From assembly GCA_900469615.1 (NCBI GenBank), contig UBYA01000011.1:124001-188000 (forward strand): a stretch of 64,000 bases of DNA, written 5' to 3'. Both the position numbers and the translations under genes were made by a program. The notes under the pieces are model-generated. The model was given only the letters and a program-made list of their open reading frames with translations. It had not been told where the DNA came from and searched no databases. The stretch comes from Hyphomicrobiales bacterium. Its GTDB lineage: Bacteria; Pseudomonadota; Alphaproteobacteria; Rhizobiales; Rhizobiaceae. Numbering within the stretch: position 1 is the stretch's first letter; each line of letters opens with the position of its first letter. Positions 25,549 to 33,948 of the stretch are shown here, piece by piece.

Positions 25549-27532
25549 CCGGCCCATGATCGCCAGACGCAGGCCGCTGGCATTCAACGGCGCCATGCTC
25601 GGCATCGCCTGCATGCTGGCCTTTGCTGCGCTGCTCGTCATGCGTCCGCAACTTTCCGCGGATATGAGCGACGCGGCAGTCCTCAACCGCATCCTGCTCG
25701 TCGACAGCCTGCTGCCGCGCTCCGCCATTGCGCTCATCGCCGGCGCGGCGCTCGGGCTTTCCGGCGCCTTGCTGCAAAGGGTCCTGCGCAATCCGATTGC
25801 CGACGCCTCGACCCTCGGAATCGCTGCCGGCGCCCAGCTGGCGATGACGATCGCGATCGGCCTCTTTCCGCTGCTCATCGGCCTGCCGCGGGAGATTTCG
25901 GCCTTTGCCGGCGGGCTAGCCGCCGTCCTCATCGTGCTGGCCCTGAGCTGGCGCCGCGGTCTCGATCCGGTCACGGTGGCGCTGTGCGGCATGATGGTGA
26001 CATTGGTCGCGACCGCCCTCAGCGTCACCATCATTCTGGCGCGCGGCGAATATGCCATGTCCGTCTTCATCTGGGGCGCCGGTGCGCTGAACCAGCAAAG
26101 CTGGGACGGCGTCATCAGCCTTGGCCCTCGCCTTGCCATCGGCATTGCGGCTGCCGTGCTTTTGGTTCGCCCTCTCACGATCATGAGCCTGGACGACAAA
26201 AGCGCCAGGAGCCTCGGCCTCGCATTGCATAGCATGCGCTTCGCCATTCTGGCTCTTGCCGTATGGCTCGCGGCCTCGGTGACGGCACAGGTCGGCATCA
26301 TCGGCTTTCTCGGCCTTGCCGCGCCTCACCTCGCAAGGTTTTGCGGCGCACGCCGCACCAGGCAGTTGTTGATCTCAGCACCGCTTGCCGGCGCCGGCCT
26401 TTTGTTTCTCACGGACTGCGCGGTGCAACTCCTTTCGCCGGGCTTCACCGATCTCGCACCGACGGGCGCGGCAACCGCGCTTCTCGGCGGGCCGCTGTTG
26501 CTTCTGCTGCTGCCACGGCTGCATTCGGCCCATGCGCTGCGTGCTGACGGCGCTCCCCTCGTGCGGCGGACGCTCATCGCGCCCAATCGAGCCCTGGCCC
26601 TGCTCGCCCTCGGCTTCATGCTCCTCATTGCGTTGGCCTTGTCGGTCGGGCGCAACATCGATGGCTGGCAGGCGGCCATCGGCGGTCAATTCTGGGAGCT
26701 TCTGCCCTTTCGCCTGCCGCGCACGCTCGTCTCGGCCACAGCGGGCGCCATGCTGGCCGCAGCGGGCTTCATCATGCAGCGATTGACCGGCAATCCGCTT
26801 GCGAGCCCCGAGGTTCTGGGCGTCAGCGCCGGCGGGGGCGCAGGTCTGACGGCGGCACTTTTCCTGTTTTCGTTCCCTTCGCCCGCAATCACGATCACGG
26901 CGATGACGATCGGCGCGCTCATCGCCTTTCTTGCCATGCTGGCGATCAGCGCCCGCGGCGACTTCGGCCCGGAACGTCTGCTTCTCTCCGGCATTGCGAT
27001 CGGCGCCCTCTGCATGGCGATCGTCACGGTCGTTCTCGCCCGCGGCGATCTGCGCGGCTACCTGCTGCTGACCTGGCTTTCGGGCTCCACCAACCGTGCC
27101 GGCTCGTTCGAGGCGTGGACCGGCATCGTCGCGGTTGGCCTCCTTATCCCGCTATTGCCCATCCTGCGGCGGTGGTTCGATGTCCTGCCGCTCGGCGGCG
27201 GCGTCGCACGCTCCGTCGGCCTGCCGGTTGCAATCAGCCGGCTCCTTCTGTCGGTTCTGGCCGCCCTCCTGACCGCCATCCCGTCGTTCCTCGTCGGCCC
27301 TCTCAGCCTGACCGGGCTGATCGCACCGCATCTCGCCCGGCTCGTCGGCTTCCGCCAGACCGGCAAGCAACTGGCCGCCAGCCTCTTGTTTGGCGCCATG
27401 CTGCTGACGCTCGCCGATTGGCTGTCGCGCATGGTGATCTTTCCCTATGAGGTTCCCGTCGGCCTGTTCGCGGCCCTGATCGGCGGTCCCTATCTCATCT
27501 GGTTCCTGACCCGCAAGGAGACTAAGCAATGA
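25541..27532 (+). CDS. fhuB: Fe(III)-hydroxamate ABC permease, fused double-length FhuB
   Basis: A 663-residue inner-membrane protein made of two FecCD-type halves, each with about ten helices. The repeat is plain from paired motifs: LPRSAIALIAGAALGLSGALLQRVLRNPIADASTLG and, later, the LPRTLVSATAGAMLAAAGFI segment with GNPLASPEVLG; likewise GIIGFLGLAAPHLAR against GPLSLTGLIAPHLAR. ATG 25541 is preferred (8-bp overlap with fhuD), with GTG 25532 and ATG 25556 as alternatives. One FhuB chain forms the whole channel. The family needs an FhuC ATPase dimer, which is not encoded nearby. Confidence 0.9.
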   Translation: MVDRPMIARRRPLAFNGAMLGIACMLAFAALLVMRPQLSADMSDAAVLNRILLVDSLLPRSAIALIAGAALGLSGALLQRVLRNPIADASTLGIAAGAQLAMTIAIGLFPLLIGLPREISAFAGGLAAVLIVLALSWRRGLDPVTVALCGMMVTLVATALSVTIILARGEYAMSVFIWGAGALNQQSWDGVISLGPRLAIGIAAAVLLVRPLTIMSLDDKSARSLGLALHSMRFAILALAVWLAASVTAQVGIIGFLGLAAPHLARFCGARRTRQLLISAPLAGAGLLFLTDCAVQLLSPGFTDLAPTGAATALLGGPLLLLLLPRLHSAHALRADGAPLVRRTLIAPNRALALLALGFMLLIALALSVGRNIDGWQAAIGGQFWELLPFRLPRTLVSATAGAMLAAAGFIMQRLTGNPLASPEVLGVSAGGGAGLTAALFLFSFPSPAITITAMTIGALIAFLAMLAISARGDFGPERLLLSGIAIGALCMAIVTVVLARGDLRGYLLLTWLSGSTNRAGSFEAWTGIVAVGLLIPLLPILRRWFDVLPLGGGVARSVGLPVAISRLLLSVLAALLTAIPSFLVGPLSLTGLIAPHLARLVGFRQTGKQLAASLLFGAMLLTLADWLSRMVIFPYEVPVGLFAALIGGPYLIWFLTRKETKQ

Positions 27533-28581
27533 TGCATGCCAGGGATTTTACCGCTTCCGGCGTTGCCACGCACAGGGACGCAGGCCAATTGCTGGACCAG
27601 TTCTGCGCGCGTTTTGCCGAGCACGTCACGATCAGGCGACGCGCGGCGGGGGCCTGCCTCGAAACCGTCATCGGCAGCGCCGACATCGCCGTCAGCAACG
27701 ACCGTCTCGATATCAAGCTGCGTTGCCCGACCGCGGCCATGCTCTTTACCGTGCGCAGCATGGTCGCCGAAAACCTTTTCGAACTTTCCGCCGGCCATGC
27801 GCTCGATCTGAACTGGGCTGACGGGCCGCAGCCGTCCGCTATTCCGAACTTCCGCGAGGTCACGGTCGTCGATGCCTATAACGTTACGCCGCACATGCGC
27901 CGCGTCGTGGTCGCTACCGATGACGTCAGCTATTTCTGCGAGGGCGGGCTGCATGTCCGCCTGCTCATTCCGCCGAAGGGCCGCGAGCCGGTCTGGCCGC
28001 ATGCGGAGCCGGACGGCCGCATACATTGGCCGAAAGGCGACGATGCGCTGACCATCCGCGCCTATACGATCCGCAGCGTCGATCGCGCCCGCGGTGAAAT
28101 GAGCATCGATTTCGTTGTGCACGAAGGCGACAACGTTCCGGGCGCGACATGGGCGATGACCGCGCGCAACGGCGATCGCGCCGGTTTGATAGGTCCCGGC
28201 GGCGGCGGCGTGCCGGCGGCAGGCAAACTGGTTCTGGCAGGCGATGAAACCGCATTGCCCGCCATCGCCCGGATCGCGGCAGCCATGCCTGCCGAAGCAA
28301 ATCTGCGCATCTTTCTCGAAGTCGCCGACAGGCAAGAGGAGCAGCCGCTGACCTCGGAGGCGGCGATGGACGTCACATGGCTGCATCGCAATGGCGCGGC
28401 GGCCGGAACGACGGATACGCTCGAGCGCATCCTGCGGGATATCGTGCCCGCCTGCGATCCTGAAACCTTCGTCTGGGCCGCCTGCGAACAGAAACAGGCG
28501 CGTGCCATCCGCACTTTCGTCAAAAGCGGCTTGGCAAGGGATCCCGGCACTTTCAGCATCGCCGCCTATTGGCAGCGCTGA
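27529..28581 (+). CDS. DUF2218-SIP fusion, ferric-siderophore reductase
   Basis: A 350-residue cytosolic protein; its ATG overlaps the fhuB stop (ATGA). Residues 1-95 match the DUF2218 module often attached to siderophore-interacting proteins. The rest is a SIP flavoreductase: IRAYTIRSVDRARGEMSIDF binds FAD, GATWAMTARNGDRAGLIGPGGG follows, and LAGDETALPAIARIAAAMP with FVWAACEQKQARAIRTFV form the nicotinamide half. It would release iron from the imported siderophore. Compared with the 257-residue SIP at 17049 it has the extra N-terminal domain, so the two are probably not redundant. Confidence 0.88.
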   Translation: MMHARDFTASGVATHRDAGQLLDQFCARFAEHVTIRRRAAGACLETVIGSADIAVSNDRLDIKLRCPTAAMLFTVRSMVAENLFELSAGHALDLNWADGPQPSAIPNFREVTVVDAYNVTPHMRRVVVATDDVSYFCEGGLHVRLLIPPKGREPVWPHAEPDGRIHWPKGDDALTIRAYTIRSVDRARGEMSIDFVVHEGDNVPGATWAMTARNGDRAGLIGPGGGGVPAAGKLVLAGDETALPAIARIAAAMPAEANLRIFLEVADRQEEQPLTSEAAMDVTWLHRNGAAAGTTDTLERILRDIVPACDPETFVWAACEQKQARAIRTFVKSGLARDPGTFSIAAYWQR

Positions 28582-28724
28582 CGAGGAGATATCCGGGTTG
28601 CGGCAGAGCGCCCCGGAACTCCGGCAACCGTCAATCGCTTCGCAACGCCATGGTCCGGCCACGCGATCTCGGCATCGCCCGGCGGCTGATGCCGGGGCCG
28701 ATTGCCGGCGGCCGCAGAAGCGCT

Positions 28725-28753
28725 TTGCCCTCACTGATAACTAGCCGTATGAT
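28725..28753 (+). promoter_or_regulatory. Sigma70-type promoter of zntB
   Basis: TTGCCC (28725-28730), 17 bp, TATGAT (28748-28753), ending 35 bp before the zntB start codon. The rest of the 207-bp gap shows nothing coding. Confidence 0.5.
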
Positions 28754-28788
28754 TTCTCCTCTTGAGCACCGGGGAGGGATCGGGACGG

Positions 28789-29820
28789 ATGGAGGCTGCA
28801 GGCGGGAAGGTTCAATTGAGTTATGGCGTCGAGCCCGGCATTCGCTTTGCCGTCCTGCTCGATGGCCATGGCGGTTGCCGTGAAATCGGCGCGGCGGGTC
28901 TGCAGCGCTGGACTCCCGAAGAGGGCGTTCTTTGGGTTCACCTCGAACGGGACCACGATGCGGCGGCGACATGGGTGACGAGCAGCGGCGGCTTCGATCC
29001 CCTCGTTTCCGATGCGCTTTTGGAAGATGAATCCCGCCCGCGCGTGGAGCCGGTCGACGATGGCCTGCTGATCATTCTTCGCGGCGTCTGCGCCTCCCCT
29101 CCCCAGGAAGCGGACGAAACGGCCGAAGAGCTCGATCTCGTGCCGCTTCATGCCTGGGTGGACGAGCACCGTGTCGTGACGCTCCGCGACAGCGGGCACT
29201 ACATCACCGCGCTTCGCGACATTCGCCAGGCTCTCGGAAAAGGCAAGGGGCCGAAACGTGCCGGCGAGTTGCTTGCGCTCGTCAGCGACAAACTCGTGAG
29301 GGACCTGGAACCCGTTTTGGACCAGATGGACGAGGAGGTAGACGAACTGGACGAGCTGATCTTCCATGGCGAGGCTGCCGAGGTCCGCGAACGTCTGAAA
29401 TTGCTTCGCAGACGGGCCGTGCAGCTGCGGCGCTACCTTTCTCCGCAACGCGATGCCCTGACCCGCATCGAGCACGACGATGCGCCATGGCTTACCGAGC
29501 GCGACAAGCTGCGGATGCGCGAGGTCATCGACAAGCTGATGCGCTGCATCGAATATCTGGACGCAATCCGCGACCGGACAAGCATTCTGCACGACGACCT
29601 TTCCACCGTCATCAGCGAGCGCATTGCCCGCAACTCCAACCGGCTTGCCGCGCTTGCCGCCCTGCTTCTGCCGCCCAGCGTCGTCGCCGGCCTCTTCGGC
29701 ATGAACGTCGGCGGTATTCCCGGCGTCAACGATACATGGGCGTTCATCATCATCGTCGCGCTGGTCGCCATCACCTCCATCGTCACGCTTTACGTATTGA
29801 AACGCGTCAACTGGCTTTGA
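28789..29820 (+). CDS. zntB: Zinc transporter ZntB (CorA superfamily)
   Basis: A 343-residue inner-membrane metal channel. A long acidic cytosolic domain (about 1-285) is followed by two C-terminal helices. The pore-entry motif GMN is at residues 304-306, within GMNVGGIPG, the form typical of ZntB rather than of magnesium CorA. The stalk helix carries LLRRRAVQLRRYLSPQRDAL. ATG 28789 is chosen over a TTG at 28762 on family start and the upstream GGGACGG. Family members conduct zinc with a proton gradient. Monocistronic, from the promoter at 28725. Confidence 0.9.
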   Translation: MEAAGGKVQLSYGVEPGIRFAVLLDGHGGCREIGAAGLQRWTPEEGVLWVHLERDHDAAATWVTSSGGFDPLVSDALLEDESRPRVEPVDDGLLIILRGVCASPPQEADETAEELDLVPLHAWVDEHRVVTLRDSGHYITALRDIRQALGKGKGPKRAGELLALVSDKLVRDLEPVLDQMDEEVDELDELIFHGEAAEVRERLKLLRRRAVQLRRYLSPQRDALTRIEHDDAPWLTERDKLRMREVIDKLMRCIEYLDAIRDRTSILHDDLSTVISERIARNSNRLAALAALLLPPSVVAGLFGMNVGGIPGVNDTWAFIIIVALVAITSIVTLYVLKRVNWL

Positions 29821-29884
29821 TCGCATCGGAACCGCCGACGTCCCTGCGGCGTTCTCCGTCTATTGCATCCAAGGGGTTGATACC

Positions 29885-30391
29885 ATGCATCGCCAAGCAT
29901 GCCTCCTCGCAATTCTCGCCGGGCTCTGCACCGCGATACCCGCCGCAGCCGACGATGCCGGATTCCTGCAGCCGCTCAACGGCAACTGGACAGGAACGGG
30001 CAAGGTGCTGCGCAAGATCGGCGGCGCACCCATCAATGTCTCCTGCAAATTCAATATCAGCGCACCGGGTTCCTCGATTTCGATGAAGGGCAATTGCCGC
30101 GGCCTTCTGGTCGTCAATCGTCCGATCTCCGCCGAGCTGGCGGCACGAGGAACACGCTATTCCGGCACCTATATCGGCCCGTCCGGCGCGGCGTCGCAGC
30201 TGTCGGGCACTCGGCAGGGCAGCGTCATCAATCTGGCGGTCCGCTGGGCACGTCCGGTCAATGGCGACCGGAATGCCAGCATGACGATCCGAAGGCAGGG
30301 CGGCAGCCAGCTGACCATAGAGACCATCGACAAGGACCGGACCTCCGGCAAATCGGTCGTGACGAGCGAGATCGACCTCCGGCGGCAATGA
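29885..30391 (+). CDS. Exported hypothetical protein, small beta-rich domain
   Basis: A 168-residue protein with a signal peptide ending AAA|DD. The mature part is strand-rich (LNGNWTGTGKVLRKIGG, SCKFNISAPGSSISMKGNCRG, GTRYSGTYIGPSG), with two cysteines that probably pair. The alternating polar pattern recalls a small calycin-like barrel, but I cannot name the family. It begins 64 bp after zntB on the same strand with no clear promoter between them, so co-transcription is possible. Confidence 0.72.
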   Translation: MHRQACLLAILAGLCTAIPAAADDAGFLQPLNGNWTGTGKVLRKIGGAPINVSCKFNISAPGSSISMKGNCRGLLVVNRPISAELAARGTRYSGTYIGPSGAASQLSGTRQGSVINLAVRWARPVNGDRNASMTIRRQGGSQLTIETIDKDRTSGKSVVTSEIDLRRQ

Positions 30392-30476
30392 CGATCCGGC
30401 AATCGGACAGGGGACGGGAGCCTGAAACATCAAGGGCGTCGCAGTGCCAAGCCTTACAGCCTGCTTGACTCCATTG

Positions 30477-30502
30477 GAACAATATGAGAACATAAAAGGA
30501 AC
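30477..30502 (+). promoter_or_regulatory. Tandem overlapping LexA boxes (three phased GAAC half-sites)
   Basis: GAAC at 30477-30480, 30488-30491 and 30499-30502, each separated by exactly 7 bp, gives two overlapping copies of the alphaproteobacterial LexA site GAAC-N7-GAAC. A TTGACT -35 lies at 30465-30470, and the repeats cover the position expected for the -10 and start point. This is strong evidence that the small gene downstream is part of the SOS regulon. Confidence 0.78.
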
Positions 30503-30516
30503 ATATGGAGATATCC

Positions 30517-30690
30517 ATGACCAAAGCCGAACAAGTCATCGAACGTGCAATGGCCTTTGTCGCTGTCTCGAAGGCGCTTCGGGAGCGCGAACAGGAACGT
30601 CGCGCCAACTGGACGCGCCGGGTCGAAATCAGCCGGCCGCTACCGCCCCTGCCACGCGCCGTTCAGCTTTCGTTGAAACTCGACAGCTGA
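30517..30690 (+). CDS. SOS-regulated 57-residue protein with a C-terminal beta-clamp-binding-like motif
   Basis: ATG 30517 follows GGAG by 5 nt; an in-frame ATG at 30505 lies directly after the third LexA half-site and would be nearly leaderless, so it is less likely. Residues 1-33 are a predicted amphipathic, very basic helix (AFVAVSKALREREQERRANW). A Pro-rich linker follows (RPLPPLPR) and then QLSLKL at residues 50-55, two residues from the end. QLSLKL fits the hexapeptide form QLxLxL of the DNA polymerase III beta sliding-clamp ligand, and a flexible C-terminal position is typical of such ligands. No family is recognised and no function is proven. The LexA control and the clamp motif together suggest a damage-induced modulator of clamp traffic (inference). 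It ends before a bidirectional hairpin. Confidence 0.72.
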   Translation: MTKAEQVIERAMAFVAVSKALREREQERRANWTRRVEISRPLPPLPRAVQLSLKLDS

Positions 30691-30727
30691 AGCGGCGGAG
30701 GCGGTACAGCACCCGGCAGGCTGTGAA

Positions 30728-30749
30728 GCGCCCGCCTTTCGGCGGGCGC
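30728..30749. terminator. Bidirectional hairpin terminator between convergent genes
   Basis: GCGCCCGCC/GGCGGGCGC, 9-bp stem with TTTC loop, between the SOS gene (stop 30690) and the hydrolase gene (stop 30773). Confidence 0.6.
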
Positions 30750-30772
30750 CCCGCTATCGGGCTTCAGTTTCA

Positions 30773-31747
30773 TCAAGCCTTGATGAACTCGAGCAGGTCG
30801 GCATTGATGACATCGGCATGGGTAGTCGCCATGCCATGCGGGAAGCCCTTGTAGGTCTTCAGCGTGCCGTGCTTGAGAAGCTTGATGGACAGCAGCGCAG
30901 AATCCGCGATCGGAACGATCTGGTCGTCCTCGCCATGCATGACGAGCGTCGGCACAGCGATCTTCTGCAGGTCCTCGGTAAAATCGGTTTCCGAGAAGGC
31001 CTTGATGCAATCGTAGTGCGCCTTGGCGCCGCCCATCATGCCCTGCCGCCACCAGTTCTGGATCACGCCCTGGCTGACCTTCGCATCCGGCCGGTTGAAG
31101 CCGTAGAAGGGACCCGTCGGTATGTCGAGGAAGAATTGCGCCCGATTGGCGAGGAGGGCCGCGCGGAAGCCATCGAAGACTTCGATCGGCAAGCCGCCCG
31201 GGTTCTTGTCCGATTTGACCATAATCGGCGGCACGGCGCCGATCAGCACGGCCTTGGCGACGCGGCCCCTGCCGGCGCGGGCAACATAGTGGGCAACCTC
31301 GCCGCCACCCGTCGAGTGGCCGATGTGAACCGCATTCTTGAGGTCAAGATGCTCGGCAAGCTCCGCGACATCGGCAGCGTAGGTATCCATCTCGTTGCCG
31401 GTCTCCGTCTGGCTGGAGCGGCCATGGCCGCGGCGATCGTGCGCGATGACGCGATAGCCCTTTTCCAGAAAGAACATCATCTGCGCGTCCCAATCGTCGG
31501 AACTCAACGGCCATCCATGATGGAAGACGAGCGGCTGGGCATCGCGAGAACCCCAGTCCTTGTAGAAGATCTGAGTGCCGTCTTTGGTGGTGATCGTGCT
31601 GCTGCTCATTGTGTCCTTACCTTTCGAAGATGGTTGCTTTGTAGAGGCTTGTGCAGATTGAGCGAAGGGGGTGGCCGCAGCGGCGGCAAGGCCGAGCCCG
31701 GCTGCCATAACCCCTCGGCGGGTAGCTTGATGGATCGACTGGCTCAT
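30773..31747 (-). CDS. Alpha/beta hydrolase of the non-heme chloroperoxidase/esterase type with a Tat-like leader
   Basis: A 324-residue protein. Residues 1-36 look like a twin-arginine leader ([10 protein letters not shown] then a hydrophobic Ala-rich stretch). The catalytic domain from about residue 47 contains [16 protein letters not shown] (oxyanion hole), the nucleophile elbow GHSTGGG, the acid in [11 protein letters not shown] and the base His in [10 protein letters not shown]. This is the cofactor-free haloperoxidase family, also esterases or perhydrolases. An internal ATG at codon 47 ([11 protein letters not shown]) matches the usual family start, so a cytosolic shorter form is possible. 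Operator-like repeats lie upstream. Confidence 0.85.
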   Translation of the reverse strand: MSQSIHQATRRGVMAAGLGLAAAAATPFAQSAQASTKQPSSKGKDTMSSSTITTKDGTQIFYKDWGSRDAQPLVFHHGWPLSSDDWDAQMMFFLEKGYRVIAHDRRGHGRSSQTETGNEMDTYAADVAELAEHLDLKNAVHIGHSTGGGEVAHYVARAGRGRVAKAVLIGAVPPIMVKSDKNPGGLPIEVFDGFRAALLANRAQFFLDIPTGPFYGFNRPDAKVSQGVIQNWWRQGMMGGAKAHYDCIKAFSETDFTEDLQKIAVPTLVMHGEDDQIVPIADSALLSIKLLKHGTLKTYKGFPHGMATTHADVINADLLEFIKA

Positions 31748-31772
31748 TTCAATCTCCGCTTTTTGTTATCAC

Positions 31773-31861
31773 GCGATTTATTGTCGCGATAAAATATGCA
31801 TATGCCCTTCGACCCCTTCTGTCTACAATAAAATTATTTTGCGATTATTTATCGCGATACA
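31773..31861 (-). promoter_or_regulatory. Two GCGAT-N5-ATCGC operator copies upstream of the hydrolase gene
   Basis: A 21-bp element occurs twice with few changes: 31773-31793 and 31841-31861, 68 bp apart. The second has the perfect dyad GCGAT-TATTT-ATCGC; the first differs by one base (GTCGC). The A/T-rich surroundings and location before the start at 31747 indicate regulator binding. No regulator gene is adjacent, so the binder is unknown. Confidence 0.5.
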
Positions 31862-31954
31862 TAAATAGAGGAATTGCGGGCAAGCTGCCGAACATGTGGC
31901 AAACCGCCTTGCCTCCGATTACCCCTGATCGTGAAAAGCCGGCCGACCCGCGCT

Positions 31955-33001
31955 TTACTGCGCAGGCTTGTCGGCGAAATGCGCGATCGCGAATTCCGCA
32001 ACCTTGCCGATCGCCTTCTGCGCATCGCTGAGCCAGAAGGGGAAAATCTGCCATTGATGGATCATCCCCGGCCAGATTTCCACGCTTGCATTGCCGCCCG
32101 CCTGCCGTATCTTGTCCGCCAGCCGCGTGCCGTCATCGAGCAGCGTCTCATGCGAACCGACCTGGATCAGCAACGGCGGAAAGCCGGAAAAATTGCCGTA
32201 GAGGGGCGATATGTCCGGATCGGCAGGAGATCGATCCCCGGCGAATGCATCGGCGATCAGGGCCAGTTCGCTCTTGCCCATGAACGGATCGCTGGATGCG
32301 TTGGCAGTCAACGACGCCCCCGTCGCGGAAAAGTCGGCAATCGGGCTCATCGCCACCACGGCCGCAGGAAGCGTTCCCCTAAGACGCAGCTGGTTCAGGA
32401 CGACTTCGATCGCCAGCGTCGCTCCCACCGACTCGCCGGCGACGACGATGTTGCCGGGCTTGTATCCCGACGTCAGGAGCCAGCGGAAAGCTGCGACCGC
32501 ATCGTCTCTTTGCGCGGGAAAGCCATTTTCGGGTGCGAGGCGGTAGTCGATCAGCAGCACGTCGGCCGAAGCCGCTTTGGCAAGTGCGGCAGCGACGTTT
32601 CGGTGCGTTCTGAGCGAGCCGCTATAGAAGCCGCCGCCATGCAGATAGAGGATCGCGCGCCGGCCGATCGGGTGATGCAGCCGCGCGGGCCAGATCAGAT
32701 TGCCGTCCACGCCGTTGGCATCGACGCGCCGGATCTGTACGCGCGTCGGATCGGGTGTCGATGCCATGAGCGCCTCGAAGCGGGCCCTCCTCTGGCGAAG
32801 ATCGGGGCCGGACATGGCGCCATTGTCGCGCAATGTGCCGACCAGCATCTCGACCTGCTGGATCGATGCCTTCGTCTGCGGCGCCATCTCGGGCATCTCG
32901 GCAGCGACGGCCCGAGATACCGGCAGAAGGGTTGCGGCACTTACGACGATCGCCGCCATGACAAAACGGGACCCATAGCGAAATGGTCGGAACTCGTTCA
33001 T
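31955..33001 (-). CDS. Exported alpha/beta hydrolase, HSL/acetyl-esterase family
   Basis: A 348-residue protein with a signal peptide of about 30 residues ending AVA|AE. HSL-family motifs are the oxyanion LHGGGFYSGS, the nucleophile GESVGA, the acid in SHETLLDDGTRLADK and the base in GMIHQW. The family hydrolyses short-chain esters. ATG 33001 is used; an upstream in-frame codon would only lengthen the leader. It runs in the same direction as the hydrolase at 30773, but a 207-bp gap with operators separates them. Confidence 0.87.
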   Translation of the reverse strand: MNEFRPFRYGSRFVMAAIVVSAATLLPVSRAVAAEMPEMAPQTKASIQQVEMLVGTLRDNGAMSGPDLRQRRARFEALMASTPDPTRVQIRRVDANGVDGNLIWPARLHHPIGRRAILYLHGGGFYSGSLRTHRNVAAALAKAASADVLLIDYRLAPENGFPAQRDDAVAAFRWLLTSGYKPGNIVVAGESVGATLAIEVVLNQLRLRGTLPAAVVAMSPIADFSATGASLTANASSDPFMGKSELALIADAFAGDRSPADPDISPLYGNFSGFPPLLIQVGSHETLLDDGTRLADKIRQAGGNASVEIWPGMIHQWQIFPFWLSDAQKAIGKVAEFAIAHFADKPAQ

Positions 33002-33173
33002 AAGAGCAGCCTTTTCCAGCAACCGAACACGACATCGCAAGGCTACGGTCGCAGAAACACGGTTCGTGTCAAGCGGGAGTGACGGCGGGAAAGGCCGATA
33101 GGGTCAGCGGTTCGCTCACCTGCCTTCGGCCCACCATTGCGCTCAGATGATTGTGCGGGCCGATGTGGGCGGA

Positions 33174-33863
33174 TCAGCCGGCCCGGCGATTTGCATGCGA
33201 CAGGCGAGCCATGATTGCTTCTCTTGCCGCTCGCGAACCGGAAAGACGCTGCCTTGTGGTCTTCAGCACATCCGCGCTTGCCTCGTCGGGTGTTCCCGAG
33301 TGGAACGGCGGTTCCGGCGCATATTCCAGTGAAAGCTGGATCTCCTCGGCTTCTCGCTGGCCACCCAGAGCTGCGACGATGGTCAAGCCGAAATCGATGC
33401 CGGCGGTAACGCCGCCCGCGGTGAAGAGATTGCCGTCCCGAACGACGCGGCCGGGCGTGGCGATCGCTCCGAAGCCGGCAAGAAAATCATGCGCGTTCCA
33501 GTGGGTCGTCGCTCTTTTGCCTTCCAACAGGCCTGCGGCGCCAAGGACAAGGGAGCCGGTGCAAACGGATGTCACGAAACGCGCCCCGGCCGCCTGCGTC
33601 CGCACGAATGACAGAACGGCGTCATCTTCGAGCAAGGCATTGACACCGCCGCCGCCCGGCACGCAGACGACATCCAGCTGCGGGCATTCCGCAAAGCTCG
33701 TCGTCGGCTGCAACACCAGTTTTGTCGCCGAAATGATCGGATCCTTATCTTTCCAGACCAGATGAACCTCGGCATTTTCCATGGAAGCGAATATCTCATA
33801 GGGCGCGGTCAGATCGAGTTGCTGGACGCCGGGAAAGGCAAGCAGGCCGAAACGGATAGTCAT
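33174..33863 (-). CDS. DJ-1/PfpI superfamily protein (isonitrile hydratase-like)
   Basis: A 229-residue protein. It starts MTIRFGLLAFPGVQQLDLTAPYEIF, has the acidic residue in that first turn, and the nucleophile elbow TSVCTGSLVLGAAGLLEGKRATTHW with the reactive Cys and the partner His-Trp. This pattern matches InhA-type isonitrile hydratases and GlxA sensor domains. ATG 33863 was chosen because upstream codons lie inside the divergent regulator gene. It is transcribed away from an AraC regulator that has the same domain, which suggests they share a ligand class. Confidence 0.85.
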   Translation of the reverse strand: MTIRFGLLAFPGVQQLDLTAPYEIFASMENAEVHLVWKDKDPIISATKLVLQPTTSFAECPQLDVVCVPGGGGVNALLEDDAVLSFVRTQAAGARFVTSVCTGSLVLGAAGLLEGKRATTHWNAHDFLAGFGAIATPGRVVRDGNLFTAGGVTAGIDFGLTIVAALGGQREAEEIQLSLEYAPEPPFHSGTPDEASADVLKTTRQRLSGSRAAREAIMARLSHANRRAG

Positions 33864-33948
33864 GACGGATCTCCAATGATTGACACCGGCAAGCTTATTC
33901 GACAACACTCTGGCGTATTTGCCAAACCACCGCCATTTTGTGCCAATC

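Noticed and set aside
30505..30516. Upstream ATG (30505) as the start of the SOS-regulated small protein
   Set aside because: It follows the last LexA half-site by 2 bp, so with start of transcription near 30500 it would have no leader; ATG 30517 has a proper GGAG.
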